Shown here: positions 7,846 through 16,216 of the stretch, piece by piece | Position numbering within the stretch: position 1 is the first letter of the stretch | How the letters are laid out: each line of letters opens with the position of its first letter | Origin: Mycolicibacterium fluoranthenivorans | Lineage (GTDB): Bacteria; Actinomycetota; Actinomycetes; Mycobacteriales; Mycobacteriaceae | Reading direction: 5' to 3' | Length of the DNA: 64,000 bases | Assembly (NCBI RefSeq): GCF_011758805.1 | Contig: NZ_JAANOW010000002.1 | Span: 620,001-684,000 of the forward strand | Notes under the pieces: model-generated | Told to the model about the DNA's origin: nothing | Databases searched by the model: none | Seen by the model: the letters and a program-made list of their open reading frames with translations, nothing else | Position numbers and translations under genes: made by a program

Positions 7846-8991
7846 ATGGTTGACGACGAGGTTCGCGCGTACGGCTCAGTGGCGCCACTGAAAGTGGGCT
7901 TGCTCAACGACTATCCGACGAAGGGTGATACCGACAACGACACCGTGGCTGCGCTGACGCTGGTCTTCGACGAAGCGCAGGCCTCGGGTTTGATCGACCG
8001 GCCGATCGAGCTTGTCCAGCGCAACGTGATCGGCTTGCCCAACGGTACGTACCGGGCCGTTGAGCGGGCGTTCGACGAACTCGTCGAGGAGGGCTGCCTG
8101 GCCATCTTCGGGCCGTGGGTCTCCGACAACGTGGTGCCGTTGCGCCCCCATGTCGATGCGACGGCGCAGACCCCGATCATCACATTGTCGGGATCGGAGG
8201 GAGCCCTCGGCGAGTGGTGCTTCGCCCTGAACAACGGTTCGATGGCAGAGGAGCCGGTCATGCTGGCGGCAGTCATGATCGGCGACGGCCGGTCGCGTAT
8301 CGCGATCGCCTACGAGTCCTCGCTTATCGGCAAGGAGTACCTGGCCTCGGCCGAGAAGGCTTATACCGCAGCCGGTTTGCACGTGATCGCGACAGTGGCC
8401 ATCCCGCAGGTCGAGGCCGACAAGGCCGAGGCGGTAAAGACCCTTCAGGTCGCCGAGCCGGATGCGCTCGTCCATGTCGGATTCGGGCACGGTCTGTGGG
8501 GATTCTCCGACGCCCTGCTGGCGGCGGGCTGGGATCCGCCGCGCTACACCACTACGGCCTTCGAGATGGCGCACATCAACGCCGAATGGATGCGGCACCT
8601 GTCCGGATGGACCGGGCTGGACAGCTACGACGAGCGCAACACCGTGGGGCAGGGCTTCCTGGATCGGTTCGAGGCCAGATACGGCCGCCGGCCGGGACAT
8701 TCGATGCCCGGTCTGGCCCACGATGCGGCCACGGTGATCGTCCGCGGGTTGGCGGCCGCCCGTCCGCTGACCGGGGAGGGCGTCAAATGCGGAATCGAGC
8801 AGGTGAAGCTCATCCCGGCGGCCAGTGGTGCACCCGGCACCTTCCTGCGATTCGGCCGGTACATTCGGCAGGGCTGGCTGGGTTCGGACTATCTGGTCGC
8901 CCGCCGAGTCCTCCCAGGCGGCGCCGGGCATATCTTCCACGCCGCGCCCAGCGACAACATCGCCAGGGCGGTCGCCCACGCGTCAGGCTAG
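7846..8991 (+). CDS. Periplasmic-binding-type 1 (LivJ-like) protein without signal peptide
   Basis: 381 residues with the fold pattern of Leu/Ile/Val- or amide-binding proteins: VGLLNDYP start, then IFGPWVSDNV, TPIITLSG, and a C-terminal lobe with GLAHDAATVIVRGLAAA. Such proteins normally carry an export signal; here ATG 7846 (or ATG 7828, eleven or fewer residues earlier) gives a polar N-terminus with no hydrophobic stretch, so the protein is predicted to be cytoplasmic. No ABC permease or ATPase gene is nearby. It is divergent from a TetR gene and shares its operator. A ligand-sensing or carrier role is inferred. The last 9 bp overlap the convergent gene. Confidence 0.8.
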   Translation: MVDDEVRAYGSVAPLKVGLLNDYPTKGDTDNDTVAALTLVFDEAQASGLIDRPIELVQRNVIGLPNGTYRAVERAFDELVEEGCLAIFGPWVSDNVVPLRPHVDATAQTPIITLSGSEGALGEWCFALNNGSMAEEPVMLAAVMIGDGRSRIAIAYESSLIGKEYLASAEKAYTAAGLHVIATVAIPQVEADKAEAVKTLQVAEPDALVHVGFGHGLWGFSDALLAAGWDPPRYTTTAFEMAHINAEWMRHLSGWTGLDSYDERNTVGQGFLDRFEARYGRRPGHSMPGLAHDAATVIVRGLAAARPLTGEGVKCGIEQVKLIPAASGAPGTFLRFGRYIRQGWLGSDYLVARRVLPGGAGHIFHAAPSDNIARAVAHASG

Positions 8992-10056
8992 CCGGATGGC
9001 TCCGAACACCGGGGCCGTCACTATGCCGGGCGGCTGGGCCAGGACATAGGGAATGGCCCGGACCGCGCTCATCGCGATCATCAGATGTCCCGGCATGGTG
9101 GGGATGCCGCCCGGGGTCGCGTCCTCGCCTCCGACGTCGAGTTGTAGCTCGAAGCTCGGATTCCCGGTGATCACCGCGCGGATCAGCGGCGCCTTCTGAC
9201 CCGGCTGCAACGGGTTCAGCCCCCACTGCGGGAGGTCGCGGGTCAGAATCCATTCCTCGTGGATGGCCAGCAGTTCGCGGCCGGCCCAGTGGCCGGCCCA
9301 GGAAAACCGCTGACCCACCACGGTGCCGGCTTCGATGACACCGGCCTTGACCTCGATGTCGTGGGCAAGCGTGGTGGCGTCGACCGATATCGTGATGTTC
9401 GACAACGTGATCCCGAGGACGTCGGCGGTGGCGTTGAGGGCCTGACGGTAGGCCATGTCGAGTTTGGCGATGATGGGTGAGTCGACCGTGACGTCCTCCG
9501 GCGGTCTGCCCATACCCATCAGATCCACCAGCATCGGCCTGCTGTCCACCCCGGACACGTCGGTGGCCTCGTACAGGTCGATCCGATCGATGGACTTGCT
9601 CAACCCGGTCAACGTGGCGACCAGGCGCTCGAACATGAACCCGGGATTCTCGCCGGCGGCATGGAACCGGGAACCGCCGGTACGGCAGGCCTCGGCGAAA
9701 GCGGCCGCCATGTCGGCGCCATAGGTGGGCAGATGGTTGTAGGACGTCGTCGAGATGACGCTCACCCCGGCGGCGAGCAGAGTGCAGATATCCTCGGCGT
9801 TGGTCTCCACGGCGTGAGCCTTGCTGGCGGCGTGTACGACGATGTCGGGCCCGGATGCCAGCAGCGCCGACTTGTCGTTGGTGGCCGGCACGCCCGTCGT
9901 CGGTTCCAGCCCGCACAGGGCTCCCGCATCCTGGCCCGCCTTGGCGGGGTCGTAGACCAGGACCCCGGTCAGCTGGAAATCATGATTCTCGATGAGCTCC
10001 CGCAGTGCCGCACGGCCCACGGCGCCGGTTGCCCACTGGGCGACACGAGTGGTCAC
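8983..10056 (-). CDS. Dihydrodipicolinate reductase-like NAD(P)-binding protein
   Basis: 357 residues. An N-terminal Rossmann segment reads QWATGAVGRAALREL (residues 7-21) and is followed by the DapB/2,4-diaminopentanoate-dehydrogenase-like core (VYDPAKAGQDAG; DIVVHAAS). The rest forms a central catalytic/dimerisation domain. Members are NAD(P)H-dependent oxidoreductases; in mycobacteria their substrates are mostly unknown. GTG 10056 is the start and no strong ribosome binding site precedes it. It is divergent from a P450 gene, with two 21-bp operators in the gap, and a paralogue lies just after that P450. Confidence 0.82.
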   Translation of the reverse strand: MTTRVAQWATGAVGRAALRELIENHDFQLTGVLVYDPAKAGQDAGALCGLEPTTGVPATNDKSALLASGPDIVVHAASKAHAVETNAEDICTLLAAGVSVISTTSYNHLPTYGADMAAAFAEACRTGGSRFHAAGENPGFMFERLVATLTGLSKSIDRIDLYEATDVSGVDSRPMLVDLMGMGRPPEDVTVDSPIIAKLDMAYRQALNATADVLGITLSNITISVDATTLAHDIEVKAGVIEAGTVVGQRFSWAGHWAGRELLAIHEEWILTRDLPQWGLNPLQPGQKAPLIRAVITGNPSFELQLDVGGEDATPGGIPTMPGHLMIAMSAVRAIPYVLAQPPGIVTAPVFGAIRLA

Positions 10057-10129
10057 GGGAATGCGACTCGAATCGCCAATCGAATACTCCTGGTATCGGT
10101 TTGGTGTTTCACCATTGTCTGGTGTGGTT

Positions 10130-10150
10130 CAACATACATCATGTAGGTTC
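10130..10150. promoter_or_regulatory. 21-bp operator, site B
   Basis: CAACAT, nine bases ACATCATGT, then AGGTTC. The right half is degenerate. It lies in the 147-bp gap between the divergent reductase-like gene and the P450, immediately next to site C. Confidence 0.6.
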
Positions 10151-10151
10151 G

Positions 10152-10172
10152 CAACCGACAGGCTGTATGTTG
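10152..10172. promoter_or_regulatory. 21-bp operator, site C
   Basis: CAACCG, nine bases ACAGGCTGT, then ATGTTG. Sites B and C are separated by one base, so their centres are 22 bp apart, about two helical turns. That spacing would let two dimers bind the same face of the DNA. Site C ends 31 bp before the P450 start. Confidence 0.6.
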
Positions 10173-10203
10173 ATCGCGTCGAGTACCCAGTGAGGAGCCA
10201 TCG

Positions 10204-11442
10204 ATGATGGAGCCGGCCACCGTCGAAGAACTCGAACAGAGCATCAGGGACGCGCAGGACCGATTCAACGAGGGCATGGGCTCCGATGGTGATGCCAGCC
10301 CGTACCCGCTGCTGAGCGAACTCCGCGCGCAGTCGGCCGTACATCCCGGCTGGCCCGAAATGGGCATGATCGGCAACACCGGCGACGGACCGAAGACGTT
10401 CACCGCCTACTCGTTCGACGCGGTGAAGGCGGTCTTCACCGATAACGTCACCTTCAGCACGCGCTGTTACGAGGACATCGTGCGCCCGCTGCAGGGGCCG
10501 ACGATCCTGGAGATGCAGGAACCCGAGCACGCCGTTTACCGCAAGCTCCACGAGTTCGCGTTCGCGCGGTCGTCCATGAAACGGTGGGACGCCGAACTCG
10601 TCGGCCCGCTGGTCGACGAGACCATCGCCAAGTTCAAGGCCGATAAACGCGCCGACCTGGTGGATGCGGTCTTCATGCCGATCCCGGTGCGGGTCATTGC
10701 GGCGCTGCTGGGTCTGCCGGATTCGGACATCCTTCAGTTCCACCGCCTCGCGATCGACCTGCTGGGCTTTCGCGCCGATATGGACCGCGCCCTGGCGGCG
10801 TCGGCGGAGATGAAGGAGTACTTCGTCGGGATCCTGGCCGAGCGGCGCCGGGAGCCGCAGGACGACATGGTGTCGATCCTGGCCGCCGCAGAGGTCAACG
10901 GCGTCAAGATGTCTGATGAGCAGATCTACGGATTCATGCGCAATCTGCTACCCGCCGGCGCCGAGACGACGTCCCGCTCGACGGCGAGCCTTGCGCTGGC
11001 CCTGCTGACCCACCCAGACCAACTCGCCGCCGTACGCGCCGACCGCAGCCTGTTGCCCCAGGCCATCGAGGAAGGCATCCGCTGGGAGACCCCGCTGCTG
11101 AATTTCATGCGCGAGGTGACCCGCGACACCGAGCTCGGCGGGGTGCAGATACCCAAGGGGTCGACCATGATGCTCAGCCTGGGCAGCGCCAACCACGACG
11201 AGACCCGCTGGGACCAACCGGAGAAGTTCGACATCTTCCGGGATCGCAAACCACACATCGGCTTCGCGCACGGTGCGCACGTGTGCCTAGGGATGCACCT
11301 GGCTCGACTGGAGAGCACCAAGATCTTCAACGCGCTGCTCGACGAGCTGCCGAATCTGCGTCTGGACCCCGACGCGGCGCCGCCCTATATCAGCGGGACG
11401 ATGTTCCGGTCGCCGCCGCGGCTCGACGTGATCTGGGATTGA
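10204..11442 (+). CDS. Cytochrome P450 monooxygenase
   Basis: 412-residue soluble bacterial P450. The I-helix oxygen-binding motif is AGAETTSR, the K-helix ExxR is in IEEGIRWE, and the haem-ligating Cys361 lies in GFAHGAHVCLG. The enzyme would hydroxylate or otherwise oxidise a hydrophobic substrate using electrons from a ferredoxin; none is encoded next to it. GAGGAG lies 8 bases before ATG 10204. Operators B and C precede it. It leads an operon with a reductase-like gene (12 bp gap) and an SDR, so the three probably act in sequence. Confidence 0.93.
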   Translation: MMEPATVEELEQSIRDAQDRFNEGMGSDGDASPYPLLSELRAQSAVHPGWPEMGMIGNTGDGPKTFTAYSFDAVKAVFTDNVTFSTRCYEDIVRPLQGPTILEMQEPEHAVYRKLHEFAFARSSMKRWDAELVGPLVDETIAKFKADKRADLVDAVFMPIPVRVIAALLGLPDSDILQFHRLAIDLLGFRADMDRALAASAEMKEYFVGILAERRREPQDDMVSILAAAEVNGVKMSDEQIYGFMRNLLPAGAETTSRSTASLALALLTHPDQLAAVRADRSLLPQAIEEGIRWETPLLNFMREVTRDTELGGVQIPKGSTMMLSLGSANHDETRWDQPEKFDIFRDRKPHIGFAHGAHVCLGMHLARLESTKIFNALLDELPNLRLDPDAAPPYISGTMFRSPPRLDVIWD

Positions 11443-11454
11443 GAGGGAAGCCCC

Positions 11455-12522
11455 ATGACCAAGGTGATTCAGTGGGCCACCGGAGTAACCGGCATGATGG
11501 CCCTGCGCCATATCGTCGGCAGGCCCGACCTGGAACTGGTCGGCGTCCGCGTCTACGACCCCGCGAAGTCCGGCGTCGACGCCGGTGAGCTGGCCGGTGT
11601 TCGGAGTGCCGGCGTGGTGACCACCGATGACCGGCAGGCGCTGATCGACACCGAAGCCGATGTCGTGCTGTACATGGGCAAGGTCGAGACCGACACCGCG
11701 GGCTGCTTTCGGGATGTGCAGGATTTACTGGCGTCGGGAAAGAACGTTGTCGCCACCGGTAGTCGGTTCATCCATCCCCGGTCGCTGGACGCCGGTCTGG
11801 CCGACTCCCTCGAATCTGCCTGTCGTGCAGGGAATTCCTCGTTTCTTGGCCTCGGCTTGTACCCGGGCTTCGTCGGGGAGTCGGTGGCGCCCGTGCTGGC
11901 CCGACTCACCGAGAGCACCAGCCGCATCAGCGTGCGTGAGGTGCTCAACTACTCGACGTACGCCAGTCATGACCTGATCTTCAACGCCATGGGTTTCGGG
12001 CATACGCCGGAGGACACGACGCCGTTGTTGACCAACCCGGATTACGCGGCGAGCGCATGGATCGGCAGTGCCACGGTGCTGGCGCAGGCCCTCGGGCTGG
12101 AGATCCGCGGATTCGAGGGCTTCCGTGAGGTCGCGACGACTCCGCGTCCGCTGACGGTGGCAGCGGGTCACATTCCGGCAGGAACTGTCGGCGCCATGCG
12201 TTTCGGTGTTGTCGTCGATTGCGGGGCAACGATGCTGGCCGTCGAACATCTGACCCGGATGGCCGACGACCTGGCACCGCACTGGCCATCGGAGATCGGT
12301 TACGACGTGACCTTCGAGGGTAGTCCGGACATGACGTGCCACTTGGTGATCGGCTCGCACGACGAAGACCATGCCGAACAAGGGTGCTTGGCGACGGCGA
12401 TGCATGCCATCAACGCCATTCCCACAGTGGTCGCCTCCGGGCCGGGCGTATACGACCTGTCGACCATCGGTCCGTTCACCCCACACTGGACAAATCGCAG
12501 CGTCGTGTCTGGGCGCGCATGA
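11455..12522 (+). CDS. Dihydrodipicolinate reductase-like NAD(P)-binding protein, second copy
   Basis: 355 residues, same architecture as the gene at 8983-10056: QWATGVTGMMALRHI Rossmann motif, VYDPAKSGVDAGELAG, then a C-terminal domain with the shared PPEDV/TPEDT-type segment. The two proteins are clearly paralogues and flank one P450 on opposite strands. It is translated 12 bp after the P450, with GAGAGGGAAG as ribosome binding site, and its stop overlaps the SDR start by 4 bp (ATGA). It probably reduces or dehydrogenates the P450 product. Exact reaction unknown. Confidence 0.82.
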   Translation: MTKVIQWATGVTGMMALRHIVGRPDLELVGVRVYDPAKSGVDAGELAGVRSAGVVTTDDRQALIDTEADVVLYMGKVETDTAGCFRDVQDLLASGKNVVATGSRFIHPRSLDAGLADSLESACRAGNSSFLGLGLYPGFVGESVAPVLARLTESTSRISVREVLNYSTYASHDLIFNAMGFGHTPEDTTPLLTNPDYAASAWIGSATVLAQALGLEIRGFEGFREVATTPRPLTVAAGHIPAGTVGAMRFGVVVDCGATMLAVEHLTRMADDLAPHWPSEIGYDVTFEGSPDMTCHLVIGSHDEDHAEQGCLATAMHAINAIPTVVASGPGVYDLSTIGPFTPHWTNRSVVSGRA

Positions 12523-13433
12523 CCGAAATCTCGTTGCACGGCCGCGTGGCACTGGTCACGGGTGGCGGCCGCGGGCTGGGGGAGGCCTACTGCCACGAGC
12601 TGGCACGTCGAGGTGCCGCAATCGTGGTGCACGACAGCGGCACCGCCACTGACGGCCACGGTCACGATCCTGAACCGGCGCGGAACGTCGCGGCATCCAT
12701 CGTCGCGGCGGGCGGGCGTGCGACCGCGTGCACGTCGGACGCCAGTACCGAGGCCGGCGGTAGTGAGGCGGTCGCCGTGGCCGTCCGTGATTTCGGGCGG
12801 CTGGATGTTGTGGTCGCCAACGCCGGGATCATCCACGACGATCAGCTCACCGACTGGCCCACCGATCGATTCGAGGCGGTGCTGCGCCATCACCTTCTCG
12901 CAGCGTTCCACGTGATCCGGCCGGCATTTGCGGTAATGAAGGCGATGAAGTACGGCCGCCTGATCCTGGTGTCCTCTGCCGCCGGCGTTTTCGGTCAACC
13001 TGGTCTGACGGGCTACGCCGCCGCCAAGACCGGCATGGTCGGGCTGATGAACGTCGCTGCGATCGAAGGCGCACCGTTCGGTATCACCGCGAACGGGATC
13101 ATGCCGATGGCCGGCACCAGAATGGCCGACGCGATCATGGGTGAAGCCGCGCAGACAGCCGACGGTCGCGCCTTCCTGGACACGTTGCGCGTCGATCAGG
13201 TGGCGCCCGTGGTCGCCTACCTCGCCAGCGAGGCGTGCCACGAGACGCATACCGTGTTCAGCGCCTTCGGGGGGCGGGTGGCTGCGCTGCAGGTCGGTGT
13301 AACGCGTGGCTGGACCAGCCCGACGGGTACTCTGACCGCCGAGGACGTCGCCGCGCATTTGCCCGAAATCACAGACCCGGCCGGCCTCCTTGTTCCAGCG
13401 TCCATCACTGATGAGATGGCGTTCGACGTGTGA
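12519..13433 (+). CDS. SDR family oxidoreductase (17beta-HSD4/MFE-like)
   Basis: 304 residues. Cofactor motif GGGRGLGEAY near residue 14, NAG in VVANAGII, catalytic Ser in VSSAAG, and YAAAK as the YxxxK pair. The long loop after the first strand (GTATDGHGHDPEPARN) and the C-terminal extension resemble the dehydrogenase domain of multifunctional enzyme type 2, which oxidises 3-hydroxyacyl-CoA. The gene at 62110-62973 is of the same type. ATG 12519 overlaps the preceding stop. It closes the P450 operon. A 3-hydroxyacyl-CoA or hydroxysteroid substrate is inferred. Confidence 0.86.
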   Translation: MTEISLHGRVALVTGGGRGLGEAYCHELARRGAAIVVHDSGTATDGHGHDPEPARNVAASIVAAGGRATACTSDASTEAGGSEAVAVAVRDFGRLDVVVANAGIIHDDQLTDWPTDRFEAVLRHHLLAAFHVIRPAFAVMKAMKYGRLILVSSAAGVFGQPGLTGYAAAKTGMVGLMNVAAIEGAPFGITANGIMPMAGTRMADAIMGEAAQTADGRAFLDTLRVDQVAPVVAYLASEACHETHTVFSAFGGRVAALQVGVTRGWTSPTGTLTAEDVAAHLPEITDPAGLLVPASITDEMAFDV

Positions 13434-13489
13434 CGGCCCAGTGACGGATGTCCCAGTTGCCCTGTCGCCCCTTCACAGGTTTCCTTGGT

Positions 13490-13505
13490 GATAATGTTCG
13501 TTATC
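13490..13505. promoter_or_regulatory. 16-bp palindromic operator-like site
   Basis: GATAATGTTCGTTATC, a full match to GAKAAY-N4-RTTMTC. It lies 49 bp before the SDR start at 13554, with a second weaker copy at 13513-13528. Confidence 0.6.
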
Positions 13506-13512
13506 GTAAATC

Positions 13513-13528
13513 GAAAAATGTAATTCTC
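13513..13528. promoter_or_regulatory. 16-bp operator-like site (near match)
   Basis: GAAAAATGTAATTCTC fits at 10 of 12 positions with a perfect right half. Its centre is 23 bp from that of the site at 13490, so two bound dimers could lie on similar faces of the helix. Confidence 0.45.
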
Positions 13529-13553
13529 GACAAGTCGTGGAGGAATGGTCGGC

Positions 13554-14396
13554 ATGGAAGATGTGCTCGGATACCAGGGCAAGTCGGTTGTCGTGACGGG
13601 GGCGGCCTCCGGAATGGGGCAGGCCACCGCGCAGATCCTGACGGAACTCGGCGCATCGGTCACGGCACTGGACATCAAGCCGGCGACCATCCCGGTCGCC
13701 CGAGCATTGCAGATCGACCTGCGCGACAAAGCAAATATCGAAGAGGTGGCCGCGACCATCGACGGCCCGATCGACGGCCTGTTCAGCTGCGCGGGACTGC
13801 CCGGGCCGCCGTTCAGCGAGTGGGACACCATCCTGGTGAACTTCGTCGGTGCACGCCACCTCGCGGAAGCTTTGGTGCCCAAGATGTCTGAAGGGTCGGC
13901 GATCAGCGTGATCTCGTCCTCGGCAGCCATCGGCTGGCAGGGACATATCAAGGTGATTACCGAACTGTTGGAGACCGAGGGTTTCGATGCCGCCGTGGCG
14001 TGGCTGACGGCCAATGAGAAGAAGTGGTCGTGGAGCGGTTACGCCTACTCCAAGTACATCATCGACGCGTGGGTGGGCTGGTGGTACCCCGAACTCGGCC
14101 GACGAGGCATCCGGATCAACTGCATCAATCCCGGGCCGACCGAGACGGCGATGATGCCCGCCTTCCAGGATCTGATGGGCAAGGACACCGTGGACCAGGC
14201 GATCGGTCCGGTGGGCCGGTATTCCACGGCCGAGGAGCAGGCGTGGCCGCTGGTCTGCCTGGGCAGTCCCCGGTTGAGCTATGTCGGTGGTGAGGTGCTG
14301 TGGACCGACGGTGGCTGGAACGGCGCGATGACGATGGGTCGCCACCAGGCGCAGTGGGCAGACACCGCGGCCGACGAGATGTCCAAGACCCACTGA
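13554..14396 (+). CDS. SDR resembling 3-alpha-hydroxysteroid dehydrogenase
   Basis: 280 residues. GAASGMGQ is the cofactor motif and GYAYSK holds the catalytic Tyr and Lys; Ser lies in ISSSAAIGW. The long segment between strand 5 and the Tyr (about 45 residues, with ELLETEGFDAAVAWL) is the arrangement of the 3-alpha-hydroxysteroid dehydrogenase/carbonyl reductase and coniferyl alcohol dehydrogenase group, not of classical SDRs. ATG 13554 is chosen over ATG 13545 because GGAGGAA lies at a proper distance from 13554 and only one base from 13545. It appears to be a single-gene unit with its own pair of operator-like sites. Confidence 0.82.
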   Translation: MEDVLGYQGKSVVVTGAASGMGQATAQILTELGASVTALDIKPATIPVARALQIDLRDKANIEEVAATIDGPIDGLFSCAGLPGPPFSEWDTILVNFVGARHLAEALVPKMSEGSAISVISSSAAIGWQGHIKVITELLETEGFDAAVAWLTANEKKWSWSGYAYSKYIIDAWVGWWYPELGRRGIRINCINPGPTETAMMPAFQDLMGKDTVDQAIGPVGRYSTAEEQAWPLVCLGSPRLSYVGGEVLWTDGGWNGAMTMGRHQAQWADTAADEMSKTH

Positions 14397-14414
14397 CGCA
14401 GCACGGTTGGCAGC

Positions 14415-15218
14415 TCAGATGAAGTCGGAGCCGCCGTCCACGTTGACGGTGGCACCGGTGACGTAGCTGTTGCGCTTCGATGCCAGATACACTGTGGCCG
14501 AGGCGATCTCATCAGGAAGACCCGCCCTGCCCAGATCGCATGGATGGCCGTACGTACGCTCGACCCAGGTCATGACATCGGCGGGATCCGCCGAGTCCAG
14601 TCCCTCGGCGGCCAGCACATCCTTGAGTATCTCGGTGAAGCTCGCCGTCACGATGGTGCCCGGGCACACGCAGTTGACCAGGATGTTCTCGGGGCCCAGC
14701 GTCTTGGACAGGTTCTTGGTGAAGCTCGCCAGCGCTGCCTTGCTCGCCGTGTAGGCGACCAGTCCGGCACTCTGCCGCTGGATCGAGTGCGCCGAGAGTG
14801 TGACGATGCGCGCCCAACTGGCGGACCGGAGCATGGGCAGTGCCGCCCGTACTGATCGGACCGCGGCCATCGTTCCGAGATCGAACGCCGCGTGCCAGTC
14901 GTCGTCGTCCAGATCCTCGAACCGGCCGGCGTTCGGGCCGACCGTGTGCACCAGGACGTTCAGGCCGCCCCAGGTGTCACGGACCGTCGCGTAGCCGGCG
15001 GCGATCGAGTCCGCGTCGGCCATATCCACGCTGATCGGCAGCACCTCGGGTGCGCCTGCGTCGCGCACGCGTCGGGCCGCTGATTCCAGCGCGTCCCGAC
15101 CGCGTGCCATGAGCGCCACCGAGGCGCCTTCGGCACCCAGACTCTCGGCGATCGCCAAACCCATGCCTTTGCTTGCGCCCGTCACGACGGCGGTTGCCCC
15201 TGCATAACCCAGATCCAT
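14415..15218 (-). CDS. SDR family oxidoreductase
   Basis: 267 residues, classical SDR length. GASKGMG near residue 14, catalytic Ser in TLSAHS, YTASK as YxxxK, and a C-terminal TGATVNVDGG motif typical of FabG-like enzymes. An insert before the C-terminus (DPADVMTWVERTYGHP) is longer than in FabG. It is the fourth gene of a minus-strand set that starts at 16926 and follows the preceding SDR by 24 bp, with AAGGGG ahead of ATG 15218. Substrate unknown. Confidence 0.85.
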   Translation of the reverse strand: MDLGYAGATAVVTGASKGMGLAIAESLGAEGASVALMARGRDALESAARRVRDAGAPEVLPISVDMADADSIAAGYATVRDTWGGLNVLVHTVGPNAGRFEDLDDDDWHAAFDLGTMAAVRSVRAALPMLRSASWARIVTLSAHSIQRQSAGLVAYTASKAALASFTKNLSKTLGPENILVNCVCPGTIVTASFTEILKDVLAAEGLDSADPADVMTWVERTYGHPCDLGRAGLPDEIASATVYLASKRNSYVTGATVNVDGGSDFI

Positions 15219-15242
15219 GGTTCACTACCCCTTCGGTGGGCC

Positions 15243-15998
15243 TCAGTTTTTGACGAATCGCGGTGCCAGATGGACGATTTCGGTCACCACTGACGGATTC
15301 GCGCGAGCCACCGCGATCAACGACAGCAGGGTGTTCGCCACATCGTCCAGCTCCGACATCCGGGCCGGGATCTGGCCCTCCTGTACCCAGGCCCGGTACA
15401 GATCCGCAAGCAGGTCGCGGTCGGCGCCGCGGAGGATCTCGGTGTCCGCGGTGGGGCCGACGCCGACCCGGATCACGGGTAGCTCCGGGTGTTCGGCCCG
15501 CCACGACCGCAAGGTCTCGTCCAGTGCGGCCTTGCTCGCATGGTAGGCAGCCACGCCTGCCCTCGGACGTCCGACGTCGTGGCTGGAGGCGAAGAGGGCG
15601 ACGGCGTTGTCGGCCAGGTGGCGAAGCGACGCGCGCAGCAGGTGTGAGGCGCCGATCGTGTTGACGGCGAAGGCGTGCAGCCAGGTGGTGACGTCGGTGT
15701 CCTCGATGAGGGCGAACGGAACCACCGCACTGGTGAACACCACCGAATCCAGCTTGCCGAAGCGGGCGGCCACCTCGTCGACCACCGATTCGATGGCACG
15801 GGGGTCGGATACGTCGAGTTCGTGGGCTGTTCCGTCAAGTTGGTGGGCCAGTTTGTCGAGCAGTTCGCTGCGCCGCGCCGCCAGCGCCACCGAGGCGCCT
15901 CGGGCGTGCGCGGCCACCGCGATCGCCTGGCCGATCCCGGATGATGCTCCGACGATGAGCATCCGATTGCCGGCGATGTTGGAATGTCTGTCGGTCAT
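15243..15998 (-). CDS. SDR family oxidoreductase
   Basis: 251 residues. GASSGIG near residue 18, AASSHD in place of the usual Ser segment, and YHASK for YxxxK. ATG 15998 overlaps the stop of the small iron-sulphur protein by 4 bp, so I reject the longer open frame, whose extra N-terminus is arginine-rich and lies over that gene. It resembles the SDR at 4995-5780 in its C-terminal half (short strand pattern, LRSWRAEHPELPV against VEAWRIEHPNIGF), so the two are probably related enzymes for related steps. Confidence 0.84.
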   Translation of the reverse strand: MTDRHSNIAGNRMLIVGASSGIGQAIAVAAHARGASVALAARRSELLDKLAHQLDGTAHELDVSDPRAIESVVDEVAARFGKLDSVVFTSAVVPFALIEDTDVTTWLHAFAVNTIGASHLLRASLRHLADNAVALFASSHDVGRPRAGVAAYHASKAALDETLRSWRAEHPELPVIRVGVGPTADTEILRGADRDLLADLYRAWVQEGQIPARMSELDDVANTLLSLIAVARANPSVVTEIVHLAPRFVKN

Positions 15999-16216
15999 AC
16001 CTTGCTCTTCCCGATGCTCTTGCGGACGGTCTTTCGAACGGAACCGGTGCCAGCTGGTTGCGTGGACTCGATCATCGATCTGATGGTGCGCCGGCAACGG
16101 CCGCAGTCGGACCCGGCGCCGCACGTGGCCGCGACCTGACCGGTGGTCTCTGCGCCGTTGGACACCGCGCGGGAGACCGTCTCGTTGGTGACACCGAGGC
16201 ACAGGCAGACATACAT
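15995..16216 (-). CDS. BFD-like [2Fe-2S]-binding protein
   Basis: 73 residues. Cys4 and Cys6 in MYVCLCLG and a second cluster ATCGAGSDCGRC match the CxC...CxxC layout of the bacterioferritin-associated ferredoxin domain. The C-terminal tail is Lys/Arg/Ser-rich. It overlaps the SDR downstream by 4 bp and shares one base with the stop of the gene upstream (TGATG). In a catabolic operon it could pass electrons to an oxygenase or act in iron handling, rather than with bacterioferritin, which is not encoded nearby. Confidence 0.8.
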   Translation of the reverse strand: MYVCLCLGVTNETVSRAVSNGAETTGQVAATCGAGSDCGRCRRTIRSMIESTQPAGTGSVRKTVRKSIGKSKV

